Positions 53,162 through 62,850 of a stretch of DNA of 64,000 nt are shown here, piece by piece. Source of the stretch: Ignavibacteria bacterium (lineage in GTDB: Bacteria > Bacteroidota > Ignavibacteria > Tepidaquicellales > Tepidaquicellaceae); contig JADJYU010000007.1 in assembly GCA_016719565.1 (NCBI GenBank), positions 248,001-312,000 on the forward strand. The letters are read 5' to 3'. Below the pieces are notes generated by a model. The model was given only the letters and a program-made list of their open reading frames with translations. It ran no database searches and had not been told where the DNA came from. Position numbers and translations under genes: made by a program. Positions within the stretch are counted from its first letter, which is position 1; every line of letters begins with the position of its first letter.

Positions 53162-54652
53162 TTGAAGATCTGTTTTGCTGCTTCGGAATGTTTTCCGTTC
53201 GTAAAGACCGGCGGTCTCGGAGATGTAGTTGGTTCGCTTCCAAAAGAAATTTCCCGCATGAGAACCGGCGATAAGAAAAAGGATAAAAATGAAGTTAAAA
53301 TTATCCTGCCTTTGTACAAAGGAATTAAAGCTCTTGAATATAATATCGTTTTCATGGAAGAGTTCGGCGATATTCCTGTAGCAATTGGTGATAAAGAAAT
53401 TACTTTCAGGATCTTCACAGCCAAACTTCCCGATACAGATATAGATGTATATTTCGCAGACTGCCCTGTCTATTTTCACAGAGAAATGCCTTACACAGAT
53501 GATCCGGATGAAGACGAAAGATTTATACTGTTTCAGAAAGCCGTAATAGAGATACTTCAGAGATTAAAGTGGGCGCCGGATGTCATTCATTGCAATGACT
53601 GGCAGACAGGTCTCATTCCGGTATTTCTTAACACCATTTATAAATGGGACAAACTTTTCGAAAATACTTCAGTTCTTTTTTCCGTACATAATATCGGCTA
53701 TCAGGGCAGGTTCTCGGAAAAATCTGTCAGCAACGCAGGTCTTTCATATAATGATTATTATAATGGGGGACCGCTTGAACTAAATAATTCATTTTGTTTT
53801 ATGAAAGCCGGGATACTGTATTCAGAAATTATTTCCACAGTCAGCAGGACATATGCAAAGGAGATACGCACGGCGGAATACGGAGCAGGAATGGAAGCGG
53901 TTCTTCAAATAAGGAAAGATGATATCTACGGAGTATTAAACGGGATCGATACGAATATCTGGAATCCGAAAAAAGATAAATTCATTGCGTCAAATTACAG
54001 CGTTAAAGACACAAAAAATAAAATAATATGTAAAAAAGAATTACTTAAAGAAGCTGAACTGGAATACGATGAAAACATTCCGGTAATTGGAATTATTTCA
54101 AGATTCGCAGGTCAAAAAGGTTTCGAACTATTATTTCCCGTGATCAATGAAATAATGCATCTGCCGGTACAGCTTATAGTTTTAGGAAGCGGTGATAAAA
54201 AATCCGAAAAGTTTTTTGAAAAAATTGCTTTCAGTTTCCCTCATAAAGTAAATACTTACATCGGATACAGCAACAAACTGGCTCACTATATTACTGCAGG
54301 AAGTGACATGTTTTTAATGCCTTCCATATATGAACCCTGCGGACTTAATCAAATGTACAGTCTGAATTACGGTACAGTTCCTGTTGTCAGAAATACCGGA
54401 GGACTTGCCGATACGGTAATTGACTTTCATAAGGATGAATTAAACGGAAACGGTTTTTCGTTTGAAGAACAGACACCGGCAGCTTTGTATCATACTATAT
54501 CAAGAGCTGTGAACGTATTCGGAGATAAAAAAACATGGAAAAAAATTATGAAGAGAGGCATGAAAATAGATTTTTCATGGAAACATTCAGCTAAGGAATA
54601 TATTGAGCTGTATAAAAAAGCCGTTGATAAAAAAAATGAAATTTTGATTTGA
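53162..54652 (+). CDS. glgA: Glycogen (starch) synthase, GT5
   Basis: This 496-aa product starts at TTG 53162, needed to include KICFAASECFPFVKTGGLGD, the ADP-glucose binding KxGGL motif (residues of about 14-19). HCNDWQTGLIP follows in the N-terminal half. The C-terminal Rossmann half has GIISRFAGQKGFELL and the conserved EPCGLNQMYSLNYGTVPVVR with the catalytic Glu, then NTGGLADTV. It transfers glucose from ADP-glucose to the growing alpha-1,4 glucan. Length and motifs are normal. The only other candidate partner nearby is the esterase upstream; no glgC or glgB is in the window. Confidence 0.9.
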   Translation: MKICFAASECFPFVKTGGLGDVVGSLPKEISRMRTGDKKKDKNEVKIILPLYKGIKALEYNIVFMEEFGDIPVAIGDKEITFRIFTAKLPDTDIDVYFADCPVYFHREMPYTDDPDEDERFILFQKAVIEILQRLKWAPDVIHCNDWQTGLIPVFLNTIYKWDKLFENTSVLFSVHNIGYQGRFSEKSVSNAGLSYNDYYNGGPLELNNSFCFMKAGILYSEIISTVSRTYAKEIRTAEYGAGMEAVLQIRKDDIYGVLNGIDTNIWNPKKDKFIASNYSVKDTKNKIICKKELLKEAELEYDENIPVIGIISRFAGQKGFELLFPVINEIMHLPVQLIVLGSGDKKSEKFFEKIAFSFPHKVNTYIGYSNKLAHYITAGSDMFLMPSIYEPCGLNQMYSLNYGTVPVVRNTGGLADTVIDFHKDELNGNGFSFEEQTPAALYHTISRAVNVFGDKKTWKKIMKRGMKIDFSWKHSAKEYIELYKKAVDKKNEILI

Positions 54653-54781
54653 ATATATAAATTTAAATTTTTTTCCGGATTATTTCTGCCTGCAAATAGT
54701 TCTTTCCTTCGATCTTTATACTTTCTTACTTTAATGATATAATTTAATATGCCGGCTATTTCTTTATTTTCTGCTAATCGT

Positions 54782-54789
54782 TATCTTTG
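54782..54789 (+). promoter_or_regulatory. Candidate -7 box TATCTTTG
   Basis: It matches TAnnTTTG exactly, 17 nt before the ATG at 54807. The -33 element is not clear (ATTT). Confidence 0.35.
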
Positions 54790-54806
54790 TAAAAAGAAAT
54801 TGCTTT

Positions 54807-55913
54807 ATGAAAGTAGTTCTCACCATTTTTCTTTTCATTATCAATAATTTGTTATTTTCAATGACACCCGCCGATTCCACTAACTGGGAGATCCATCCAT
54901 CATTCAAGTATGACGCTCTTTGCTTTGTCAATATTATGACTGGTGATGAATTTTATCTGAATTATTATCAGGATGAGTATGATAAATTTAAAGACAGGCT
55001 TGATCCTGAAGTATCCGCTTCTCTGGCAAATCTGAAAAAAGTGATAAAGGAAGATAACGGTAATATTGTTTCCGCCTGGCTTTGCCTTTATTTTTCCGCT
55101 GTTGATTCAGAAACTCTTGCAGGAATGATAAATACAACGCAAGACCTTTCAGAACTGAAAGCTAATTTTCAAAAATCACCTTATTATTCAGATGAGAACT
55201 GGGTGGTATTCGAATCTCTGACAGGAGATCTTATAACTGTCTTCAGCTGGTTAAGAAAGATCGAATTTGAAAATTACTGGAATGAGAATATAAAAAGCAG
55301 AATCACTGACACAGTTAATTCAATCAGTAAAAATTTACATCTGTATAACATTACCGGAATAACTGAAGAGCATCTCGGGCAGAAACTTAGCTCTGACACT
55401 ATTACAGTATATATGCTATTTTATTCACAGCCGCACGGGATAAAAATAACAGGCACACGGTTTCTTACGGATATTGCATGGCCGTTTGAAATTCTCATCC
55501 GCACCGCTTCCCACGAAATGATGCATCCGCCTTTTGATCTTAAAAATGACCGGATGCTTATTGAAAAACTTGAACTTCTTAAGAGTGATGAATTTCTAAT
55601 GGATAAAGTCTTAAATCATGATCCGTCTTTCGGTTATAATTCTCTTGAAGGTTTTATTGAAGAAGACTGCGTTCAGGCGCTTGATCAGATAATCAATGAA
55701 AAGCTCGGCATAGCCAGGGATCCGCGTAAAAGATGGAAAGAGAACGATGACGGAATGCATGTATTTGCGGTCGCACTTTATAATTTAATGAAAGAAGATA
55801 GTTACAATTCAGGAAATTATGTTTTCAGGGACTATCTTATTGAAAATTTAAGTAACGGAAAATTACTGAACGGTAATATTAAAAGAATATACAATGAGTT
55901 CTACTCAGAATAG
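54807..55913 (+). CDS. Secreted putative zinc metalloprotease (HExxH)
   Basis: This 368-aa protein has signal peptide residues 1-19 (VVLTIFLFIINNLLFS). The zinc motif SHEMMHPPFD places HExxH at residues 236-240. Glutamates of GFIEEDC near residues 285-286 could be the third ligand in gluzincin fashion, about 45 residues downstream. The rest does not match a family I can name. An extracytoplasmic peptidase is inferred. The methyltransferase-like gene follows after 27 nt, so the two form a likely operon. Confidence 0.55.
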   Translation: MKVVLTIFLFIINNLLFSMTPADSTNWEIHPSFKYDALCFVNIMTGDEFYLNYYQDEYDKFKDRLDPEVSASLANLKKVIKEDNGNIVSAWLCLYFSAVDSETLAGMINTTQDLSELKANFQKSPYYSDENWVVFESLTGDLITVFSWLRKIEFENYWNENIKSRITDTVNSISKNLHLYNITGITEEHLGQKLSSDTITVYMLFYSQPHGIKITGTRFLTDIAWPFEILIRTASHEMMHPPFDLKNDRMLIEKLELLKSDEFLMDKVLNHDPSFGYNSLEGFIEEDCVQALDQIINEKLGIARDPRKRWKENDDGMHVFAVALYNLMKEDSYNSGNYVFRDYLIENLSNGKLLNGNIKRIYNEFYSE

Positions 55914-55940
55914 AAATGTTATGAAAAAATATTATCATTA

Positions 55941-56927
55941 ATGAGAAAATTATTAGTAAATATATTTTCCGGAATATACAGTAAATTCAAATCAAATAAA
56001 TTCCTTAGCGGTCTCTACTATTCAGTTGCCAATAAAAATTATTTTACCAGTTTCCTTGAGCAGGAGAAAATGATAGGGGATAAAGTCCGGATGGATGCAT
56101 ATCATAAAGGAATTACAAAAGGTGTTAAGAAAGGCGACGTAGTTATAGATCTCGGCACCGGAACGGGAATACTCTCTTTTTTTGCCGCAAAATCTTCTCC
56201 GAAAAAAATCTATGCAATTGATCACAGTGAAATAATAAATTCAGCTAAAAAGATCGCTCTTCATAATAATATTTCAAATATTGAATTTGTAAATATTAAC
56301 AGCAGGGAATTCAAGATCGATGAAAAAGCGGATGTCATCATACATGAGCAGATCGGGGCATTCCTCTTTGATGAGAATATGACTGAGAATATTACTGATC
56401 TCAGAGACAGACTGCTTAAGAAAGACGGTAAGATCATTCCGGGTAAATTTGAAGTATGTCTTGTCCCTGTACGTCTTAAAGAATATTACAGAGTCCCTTT
56501 TATCAGTGAACAGGAAATTTACGGAATAAAATTTAACTGTTTTGATGAACTTAAAAATAATGCTGATCCGGGTTACGGCATATTATATGTAAGACCTGAA
56601 GCTGTGCAGACTTTTTTAAGTGAGCCGGAAACGATATTAAAGTTTGATCTGGAGACAATGAATGTTCAGGATATTCCTCTGAATTTTAATTTTAAAAAAA
56701 TAATTACCGAAAGCGGTGTCTGTGACGGTATATGTTTTTATTTTAAAATTATTTTTGATAAAGATCTTATACTTGATACTAATCCTCTTACAACGGTAAC
56801 TCACTGGAATATTCCTATACTAAGAACTTACCATAAAGAATTCCAAACCGGAGATGAAATAAATATTAATTTTGAATGGGGGAACCCCTCGGATATAAGC
56901 ACATATAAATGGGGAAGAGAGTTATAA
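55941..56927 (+). CDS. Class I SAM methyltransferase, PRMT-like
   Basis: This 328-aa protein has motif I VIDLGTGTGILSFFAAK (residues of about 67-83), post-I YAIDHSE, and motif II DVIIHEQIGAFLFDENM near residue 135. The latter has the place and form of the arginine methyltransferase double-E loop (SEWMGYxLxxE), with HEQIG replacing SEWMG. The C-terminal half is a beta-rich barrel-like region as in PRMTs. Protein arginine methylation is therefore possible but uncommon in bacteria; a small-molecule substrate is equally possible. Confidence 0.65.
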   Translation: MRKLLVNIFSGIYSKFKSNKFLSGLYYSVANKNYFTSFLEQEKMIGDKVRMDAYHKGITKGVKKGDVVIDLGTGTGILSFFAAKSSPKKIYAIDHSEIINSAKKIALHNNISNIEFVNINSREFKIDEKADVIIHEQIGAFLFDENMTENITDLRDRLLKKDGKIIPGKFEVCLVPVRLKEYYRVPFISEQEIYGIKFNCFDELKNNADPGYGILYVRPEAVQTFLSEPETILKFDLETMNVQDIPLNFNFKKIITESGVCDGICFYFKIIFDKDLILDTNPLTTVTHWNIPILRTYHKEFQTGDEININFEWGNPSDISTYKWGREL

Positions 56928-56969
56928 ATTATTCAGAACTCTTCATTTTGATTAATATCTGTAAATAAA

Positions 56970-57002
56970 AGATCCTCATTGAAATAAATTCAATGAGGAT
57001 CT
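56970..57002. terminator. Bidirectional terminator hairpin
   Basis: A perfect 14-bp stem, AGATCCTCATTGAA with its complement, lies between convergent genes. Confidence 0.7.
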
Positions 57003-57029
57003 CAAATTTATAATTATCTGATTTAAAAT

Positions 57030-57542
57030 TTACTTGATCATTGACAAAATTCCCAGTGCGCTTGTCCATGAATTTTTGTTTTTCTTAAAGCCCTTTGATA
57101 ATGAAGAAGGATCCAGCAGGCTTGAAATACCGAGCACACCGCCGGCTACATCTGCGATCGATCCTGCATTCTGCAGCTGATCTAAAATACCGTCCTTTTG
57201 ATTTGCCCAGTCAGGCAAAAATGATGTTCCCTTTAAAGCGCCTGCAAGAGTGCCTGCAATTGAAGCATACTTGATGTAATCTGTTGCATCTACTCCCGAC
57301 AGCATACCCAGAATATCGCTTTTACCTGATTTACCGCCGGTGAACGAACTGGTATTTATTCCTTTTACAAACTGTCCCATCAGACTGTTTATTCCTGCCT
57401 GCTTACCAAGACTGTTAATAATGTCATTTGTACTGTTCTTTGATTTTGAATCTGACTTACCTTTGGTAGTATCAGTCTGTGAGTTAACAACTGCTGATGA
57501 AAAAGTAAATAAAATTAAAGCTAAAGTTAAGATTGATTTCAT
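57030..57542 (-). CDS. Secreted hypothetical protein
   Basis: This 170-aa protein has a signal peptide (ILTLALILFTFSSAVVNSQ). The mature part is Gly-, Ser- and Lys-rich (GKQAGINSLMGQFVKGINTS, IAGTLAGALKGTSFLPDWAN, ADVAGGVLGISSLLDPSSLS), with amphipathic helical segments. No domain is recognised. It lies between two hairpins and is thus monocistronic. Confidence 0.6.
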   Translation of the reverse strand: MKSILTLALILFTFSSAVVNSQTDTTKGKSDSKSKNSTNDIINSLGKQAGINSLMGQFVKGINTSSFTGGKSGKSDILGMLSGVDATDYIKYASIAGTLAGALKGTSFLPDWANQKDGILDQLQNAGSIADVAGGVLGISSLLDPSSLSKGFKKNKNSWTSALGILSMIK

Positions 57543-57574
57543 TTTTTAAGAATAAAAAAATATTTGAAATATAT

Positions 57575-57608
57575 AAAGTCCCTGCATTAAAATTTATGCA
57601 GGGACTTT
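57575..57608. terminator. Terminator between two minus-strand genes
   Basis: The stem AAAGTCCCTGCAT/ATGCAGGGACTTT has a short AT loop. It ends transcription of the 57620-60418 gene. Confidence 0.7.
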
Positions 57609-57619
57609 TAAAAAATAGA

Positions 57620-60418
57620 TTACGGCTTTAAAACCTGAACAAATCCAAACGCATTATTATCAGCGTAAGTAAGATCAGCTATATCTACTAAGAGATCATA
57701 ATTGAGATCAGATACTATATATCCGGTTGAAAAACTAAATGCGTCATTATCAATTACAGCCACATCACTTAAATCTACAACATCATCCTGATTTACATCA
57801 CCTGTATAATTTCTGTAATCTCCTGATACAAGCACCATATTGTTACCAAATGCCTGTGCAGCCGCGGTTGTGAAATCATAATTCAGAACTCCGCCGGAAA
57901 ATTGCTCACCGCCTGATTTACTCCAGGTCTGAATTGAATTTCTGTGATTTACTACTATATAATAGTTTACTCCGTTGAGAGCTTTCGCAAATAAAAATGA
58001 AGCGCTTCCGTTAGCATCAAGAATTTTACTGTCGGAACCAATTATAGCATACGGGGGACTGGTTGACCTTAAGGTAACAGTAACAGTATCCTGTATTGGT
58101 GAAATTGCTTCAAGACCTAAAGTCAGTGTAAGCGTTGGTACTGATATTGATGTTGACTCGTCAGCTCCTTTGTATGGGAAATTCGCATTTCTGATATCAC
58201 CGTCAATGTCTCCGGTAATTCCGGAAATTGGGAACGCAACAAGATTCAGATCACCGATTGATCCGCCTGACAAATGCAGATCTCCTGCCGCAGGATTTAG
58301 GAAGCTGACCGTAACTGATCTTGAATTCGTTTCCCTCGGACTGACTCTTGTCTGATAACCGGCTAAAGTCTGATCACTGTTTGAACCGTCAAAGAAAATC
58401 AACCGGTTTGCAGAAGGAGTGCCTGCATAAAAATTATTTTTATCGGAAAGCGCAGAGAAATTTGCAAGAGATGTTGTGCTTCTTCTGTAAGCTGCAGTTA
58501 CACCGCTTGTGCTTCCGGGAGTTGAGAGATTAATGATGATATTATTTCTCAGATCAAGATTAGCAGTTGTAGCTGTTGCATTTCCTGTAGCGGACACACC
58601 GGAAGAACCGAATGTCGAACCGCCTGAAGCAGTCAGATAAATCGAATTATAATAAATTCCGATATTGCTGTTGGTTGTAGTCGTGGAAGAATGAATTCCA
58701 ACAACTCCGTTGACCTGTGATGAATTCGGAGCTTTTATACCGGATATAAAATTATTATAGATCATAAAAGAAGATCCGGTAGAAACCCAGCATCCGCCTG
58801 CTGTGCCGGTAGCAAAGTTATTAGTTATGTCGTAAATTTTGTTATTATAAATATTAATTGAAGCGCCGGCCGTGCTGTAAATTCCGAAAACTCCGCCTGT
58901 TGTAAAACTACCGGCAACAGAACTAAGTCCGTATATTGTATTACCGTATATATTTTTTACTGTGCCTGCAGCTGCATTTGATCTGATGCCGACTGTCAAA
59001 GCTCCTGCAGCAGTACTCGATCCGCCAACAGTTAAATTATAAATTGTATTATCATATACATTCTCGTTTCCGGGACTGCCTGAGTTTATATAGCCGTACA
59101 AATTTGAAGCTGTAGTTCCGGATGTATTCGGCATTGTATTATTATAAACAAGATTTGAATTACAATACATTACTGCAGCATCGGCAGCAAGAAGACAATT
59201 CATAATTCCGGAAATACTGGTACGTGTATTTCCATAAACTTCATTTGAGCGCATTTCTAAATAATTCATATCGCCTGAACATCCGATCAAAGTAACGGAT
59301 CCAGTTCCGGTATGAGAATTATTTCTAACTATATTGCCATTAATATATGCTGCGTCAGATAGAGCAACAGCATCATGAACCATAGCATTGAAATTAGCAG
59401 TACCGGTATAATTCGTAACGCAGTTTTCTATAATATTATTATTCATACGAATCGTATCAGCAGTAGCTAATGCTCTGATACCGTAAGTTGCACTCGATGA
59501 CTGATTGGAGTTTACAGTAACTGTGTTATTACTTATTTCATAATTCGGGGCAAGCGCTGAAGTTCCAAACAGCGTTGCTATGATTCCGACTACGGCATTT
59601 GCGGTTCCGTTACCGCCGTTGATCACATTATTAATTATTTTTACATTTACCTGTCCTTCACAGCGTATACCTTCTGCTGCAATTGTACTCCCGCCCCAGT
59701 TTGTAATTGTGTTTGGCGTTTCGCCAAGAACTCCGATCTCATTATCAATGTCTCTTGTAGTGGAAGCGGAGATCACAACTATTCCTTTATAAACATTGGA
59801 TATAGTGTTTCCATAAAGTTTATTATAACTGTTCTGTCCGTTAAGATCGGCAGGAATTACAGTAGCTCCGTTTATATCTCTGTTGACAATATAAATTCCG
59901 TAAGTCAGTGAGCTGATCTTCTGAAGAGTTATAACGCAGTTTTTTATTACATTATTCTGCGATCCGTCAGTAGTTGACGCTCTCATCAAAGCGTAACCCC
60001 ATTCTACAACACCGTCACCTGTATTTGTATTAGGGTCAAGCAGATCAATTGCATCAAAAGTTATATAGTCAGCTCCGGAAAATTTTATTATCCCGTCAAA
60101 TGAAGGCGATATACCCGGGGCGGCAGTAATCAGAGGATTAACGCCGGCTCCGCTTTTCTGAAACACCACGGGATTTGCAGCTGTAGGCGGATCGGTTAAT
60201 ATTGCAATTACAATATTGGATGATGTCTCCGTATGACCTGCTGCAACATTGAATATTACACCGCCTGCGCCGACACCCTGCGCATTAAGAGTATCAATTG
60301 CTTCTTTAATGGTTGCAAAATCACCGGGTATTGTCTTTGTACCGGATAAAACCGCAAATGAGTTAAGACTGAACCCTGTAATTGCAAAAAAAACAAAAAG
60401 TGTTAATAACTTTTTCAT
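57620..60418 (-). CDS. Large secreted beta-helix protein with dockerin-like C-terminus
   Basis: This 932-aa protein has signal peptide residues 1-23. An N-terminal segment GDFATIKEAIDTLNAQGVGA leads into a long right-handed beta-helix (residues of about 140-600), seen as repeated Asn-rich turns such as NKLYGNTISNVYKG, NVKIINNVINGG, NISNNTVTV-like and NIYNNKIYDI. A region with a beta-sandwich look follows (residues of about 740-850). The last 60 residues hold two dockerin-type calcium loops (DVNQDDVVDLSDVAVIDND and DLNYDLLVDIADLTYADNNA). There is no NFPNPFNP domain. It is probably exported and may bind polysaccharide or a cohesin-like partner. Enzymatic residues are not visible. Confidence 0.7.
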   Translation of the reverse strand: MKKLLTLFVFFAITGFSLNSFAVLSGTKTIPGDFATIKEAIDTLNAQGVGAGGVIFNVAAGHTETSSNIVIAILTDPPTAANPVVFQKSGAGVNPLITAAPGISPSFDGIIKFSGADYITFDAIDLLDPNTNTGDGVVEWGYALMRASTTDGSQNNVIKNCVITLQKISSLTYGIYIVNRDINGATVIPADLNGQNSYNKLYGNTISNVYKGIVVISASTTRDIDNEIGVLGETPNTITNWGGSTIAAEGIRCEGQVNVKIINNVINGGNGTANAVVGIIATLFGTSALAPNYEISNNTVTVNSNQSSSATYGIRALATADTIRMNNNIIENCVTNYTGTANFNAMVHDAVALSDAAYINGNIVRNNSHTGTGSVTLIGCSGDMNYLEMRSNEVYGNTRTSISGIMNCLLAADAAVMYCNSNLVYNNTMPNTSGTTASNLYGYINSGSPGNENVYDNTIYNLTVGGSSTAAGALTVGIRSNAAAGTVKNIYGNTIYGLSSVAGSFTTGGVFGIYSTAGASINIYNNKIYDITNNFATGTAGGCWVSTGSSFMIYNNFISGIKAPNSSQVNGVVGIHSSTTTTNSNIGIYYNSIYLTASGGSTFGSSGVSATGNATATTANLDLRNNIIINLSTPGSTSGVTAAYRRSTTSLANFSALSDKNNFYAGTPSANRLIFFDGSNSDQTLAGYQTRVSPRETNSRSVTVSFLNPAAGDLHLSGGSIGDLNLVAFPISGITGDIDGDIRNANFPYKGADESTSISVPTLTLTLGLEAISPIQDTVTVTLRSTSPPYAIIGSDSKILDANGSASFLFAKALNGVNYYIVVNHRNSIQTWSKSGGEQFSGGVLNYDFTTAAAQAFGNNMVLVSGDYRNYTGDVNQDDVVDLSDVAVIDNDAFSFSTGYIVSDLNYDLLVDIADLTYADNNAFGFVQVLKP

Positions 60419-60645
60419 AGTTTAAATATTAAATTAATAAAATGTTGGATTTATTTTTCCAGAAATGTTTGTAGGAAAGAAGTTATAATTTTTAATTTAA
60501 TTTATCAACGAAGTATTGAAATAATTTAATTAAAAAGTAAATTTCTAATAGTGTGATTCTTATAATTTTAAACTGTATTTATCCAGTTTATTATTTTCAC
60601 TGAATTTTTTTTCAGCCGAAGGTTGCTTTTTAAAATCATCATTCG

Positions 60646-60653
60646 TATTTTTG
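60646..60653 (+). promoter_or_regulatory. Promoter candidate GTTG-N20-TATTTTTG
   Basis: The -7 box TATTTTTG fits TAnnTTTG. GTTG at 60622-60625 lies 20 nt before it and differs from TTTG by one base. It is the best-spaced promoter I see here. It precedes the small gene at 60712. Confidence 0.45.
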
Positions 60654-60711
60654 TAAACCTAAATCACGGAATTTTAAAATCAAATCAGAAAGGTGTCTAA
60701 TAAATAAAACA

Positions 60712-60819
60712 ATGTTGAATATTAAATTATACATATCAGTCATGGGGATGATCGCACCCATATTCAATTTTGTGGATTCACCCGAAAGTCCGTGGTTCAA
60801 CCGGAGGAATAAAGAATAA
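60712..60819 (+). CDS. Possible 35-aa small protein or structured RNA
   Basis: The ORF begins MLNIKLYISVMGMIAPIFNF and then reads VDSPESPWFNRRNKE, with a hydrophobic start and a charged end; AAAGG lies upstream. A promoter at 60646 and a strong terminator at 60846 frame it, so a discrete transcript of about 220 nt is likely. Within the 3' part, CGGAGG/CCTCCG and AATCTTT/AAAGATT form further hairpins, so a non-coding RNA is an alternative. The antisense frame 60639-60899 is not supported. Confidence 0.4.
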   Translation: MLNIKLYISVMGMIAPIFNFVDSPESPWFNRRNKE

Positions 60820-60845
60820 CCTCCGAATCTTTCAAAGATTTTAAT

Positions 60846-60880
60846 AACCGCGGATACCAAAAGTATTCGCGGTTTTTTTT
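60846..60880 (+). terminator. Intrinsic terminator upstream of ABC exporter
   Basis: The stem AACCGCG-ATAC/GTAT-CGCGGTT is followed by eight or more T. It separates the small transcript from the ABC genes. Confidence 0.8.
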
Positions 60881-60921
60881 TCACCAAATCATAAAGCAAT
60901 TAATTAAAGATATTTACAACA

Positions 60922-62781
60922 ATGAATAACATTAAAAGACTTTTTCAGATACTCGGCAAATGGAAGTGGTATTACGTGCTTTCAGGAGTGCTGCTTATAT
61001 TCGCGACTTTTATAAGGATGTTCGAGCCCAAAGTGCTTCAGATGACTATTGATAAAGTCATTGTATTTTTTCAGACAGGAGGAAAGGTTGCATATGAACC
61101 TGATGACAAAATTACGGTATTTTTATATTCAGTCTTACCTGAATTTAAAGTTGATAATCCCGAAGTGATCCTGATATCTCTCGGAGTAATTTTTCTTATT
61201 ATATCTTTATTAAGAGGGATCTTCTCATTTTCATCAAGCGCAATAACAGCTTCATCTACTGAGAAGGCGACAAAAAATCTCAGACTGAGATTATTCTCAC
61301 ATATTCAGGCGCTTCCGCTGGCATATCATTCCAGGACTCCGACAGGTGAGCTTGTACAGAGATGCACCGGCGATGTAGAGACAGTAAGAAAATTTGCAGC
61401 GACACAGGTAGTGGAAGTTATAAGAATGCTTGCGCTCTTTTCCGGCGCGTTTATAATGATGCTTTCGATAAATGTCGGCTATGCATTCGTTGCAATATTT
61501 CTTGTCCCTGTAATATTGGTCGGGACCTTGCTTTTTTTTAAAAAGGAAAGTCAGATATGGGCAGAGCATGAAATAAGGCAGGACAGACTTTCAGTTATTG
61601 TTCAGGAAAATCTGTCAGGTATCAGAGTCGTGAAAGCATTTGCTAAGGAGCAATTTGAAATTGATAAATTCACAGCGCAGAATCTGGAAAAAAGGAAGTG
61701 GGGACTAAAGCTGAACAAACTGCACAGAATATTCTGGCCTTCAGCGGATTTTCTAATACATACTCAGATTGCTATTTCAATTTTTTACGGAGGATATCTT
61801 GCGCTGAATAATCAGCTGACGGTCGGAGAATACACGGCGTTCTACGCATACTCAATGCTTGTTACTTGGCCAATGAGAAGACTCGGACAGCTTGTCAGCG
61901 ATATGGGAATGGCGACAGTTGCGATCAACAGATTATTCTCCATACTTGAAACAGAACAGGAAAATTATGAAGGCAGTAATTTTTCAGAAGAAAAACTTAA
62001 AGGAGATATTGAATTCAGGAATGTGTCATTTAATTACGAAGGCAGTGAAAAGAAAAGGGTGTTGAATGATATAAGCTTTAAAGTAAATGCCGGTGAAAAA
62101 ATTGCGCTGCTCGGACCTACCGGCGCAGGAAAGACAACGATAATTTCTCTTATGCTCAGATTCTTCGATCCGGATTCAGGAAAGATACTGATCGACGGAG
62201 TGGAGACAGGAAAATATTCTAAGGAATATCTGCGGAGCAGATTCGGAGTTGTACTGCAGAAGCCGTTTCTTTTTTCTACTACCATTAAAGACAATATAGC
62301 TTATGCAAAACCGGATTCGCATATAGATGAAGTAGTGGAAGCTGCAAGCGCAGCCAGGATTCATGAGATTATAACTGAAGTGTTCCCTGAATCTTATGAG
62401 ACTATTGTCGGCGAAAAAGGTGTGACGCTTTCCGGAGGTCAGAAGCAGAGAGTTACAATTGCCAGGACGCTGCTGAAAGATCCGGACATACTGATACTTG
62501 ATGACTCTACATCTGCAATTGATTCGGAAACGGAATTTGAAATTCAGCAAAAGCTCAGGAAATTAATGAAAGATAAAACTACTTTTATCATCGCGCACAG
62601 GATCACTTCCATTCAGGATTGTGACAGAATAATTGTGCTTGATAAAGGCAGGATACTCGAAGAAGGTACGCATGATGAACTTGTAAAGAATAATGGCTTC
62701 TATAAAAAGATACTCGATATACAGGTCTCAAATGAAGAAGAGATCGATGCTGAAACGGTATCTGAGGAAAAATTAAATTAA
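60922..62781 (+). CDS. ABC exporter half-transporter, degenerate-site subunit
   Basis: This 619-aa protein has six transmembrane helices in residues of about 15-320 (type IV/ABCB exporter fold), then an ATPase domain. Walker A GPTGAGKTT is near residue 398, the signature LSGGQKQR near 502, Walker B ILILDDSTSAID near 522, and an H-loop IAHRITS. The residue after the Walker B Asp is Asp, not Glu. In heterodimeric exporters (BmrC, TM287) this marks the subunit forming the degenerate ATP site. The next gene would supply the active one. Substrate is not predictable; drug or lipid export is usual. Confidence 0.85.
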   Translation: MNNIKRLFQILGKWKWYYVLSGVLLIFATFIRMFEPKVLQMTIDKVIVFFQTGGKVAYEPDDKITVFLYSVLPEFKVDNPEVILISLGVIFLIISLLRGIFSFSSSAITASSTEKATKNLRLRLFSHIQALPLAYHSRTPTGELVQRCTGDVETVRKFAATQVVEVIRMLALFSGAFIMMLSINVGYAFVAIFLVPVILVGTLLFFKKESQIWAEHEIRQDRLSVIVQENLSGIRVVKAFAKEQFEIDKFTAQNLEKRKWGLKLNKLHRIFWPSADFLIHTQIAISIFYGGYLALNNQLTVGEYTAFYAYSMLVTWPMRRLGQLVSDMGMATVAINRLFSILETEQENYEGSNFSEEKLKGDIEFRNVSFNYEGSEKKRVLNDISFKVNAGEKIALLGPTGAGKTTIISLMLRFFDPDSGKILIDGVETGKYSKEYLRSRFGVVLQKPFLFSTTIKDNIAYAKPDSHIDEVVEAASAARIHEIITEVFPESYETIVGEKGVTLSGGQKQRVTIARTLLKDPDILILDDSTSAIDSETEFEIQQKLRKLMKDKTTFIIAHRITSIQDCDRIIVLDKGRILEEGTHDELVKNNGFYKKILDIQVSNEEEIDAETVSEEKLN

Positions 62782-62850
62782 AAAATTTTTCAGAGATATT
62801 TATTATCTGAATTAAAAAAAATATTATTAAAAATTATACTTATATAAGTT

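Noticed and set aside
60639..60899. 86-aa minus-strand ORF upstream of the ABC exporter
   Set aside because: It runs through a strong terminator hairpin and a promoter for the opposite strand, and its composition looks non-coding.
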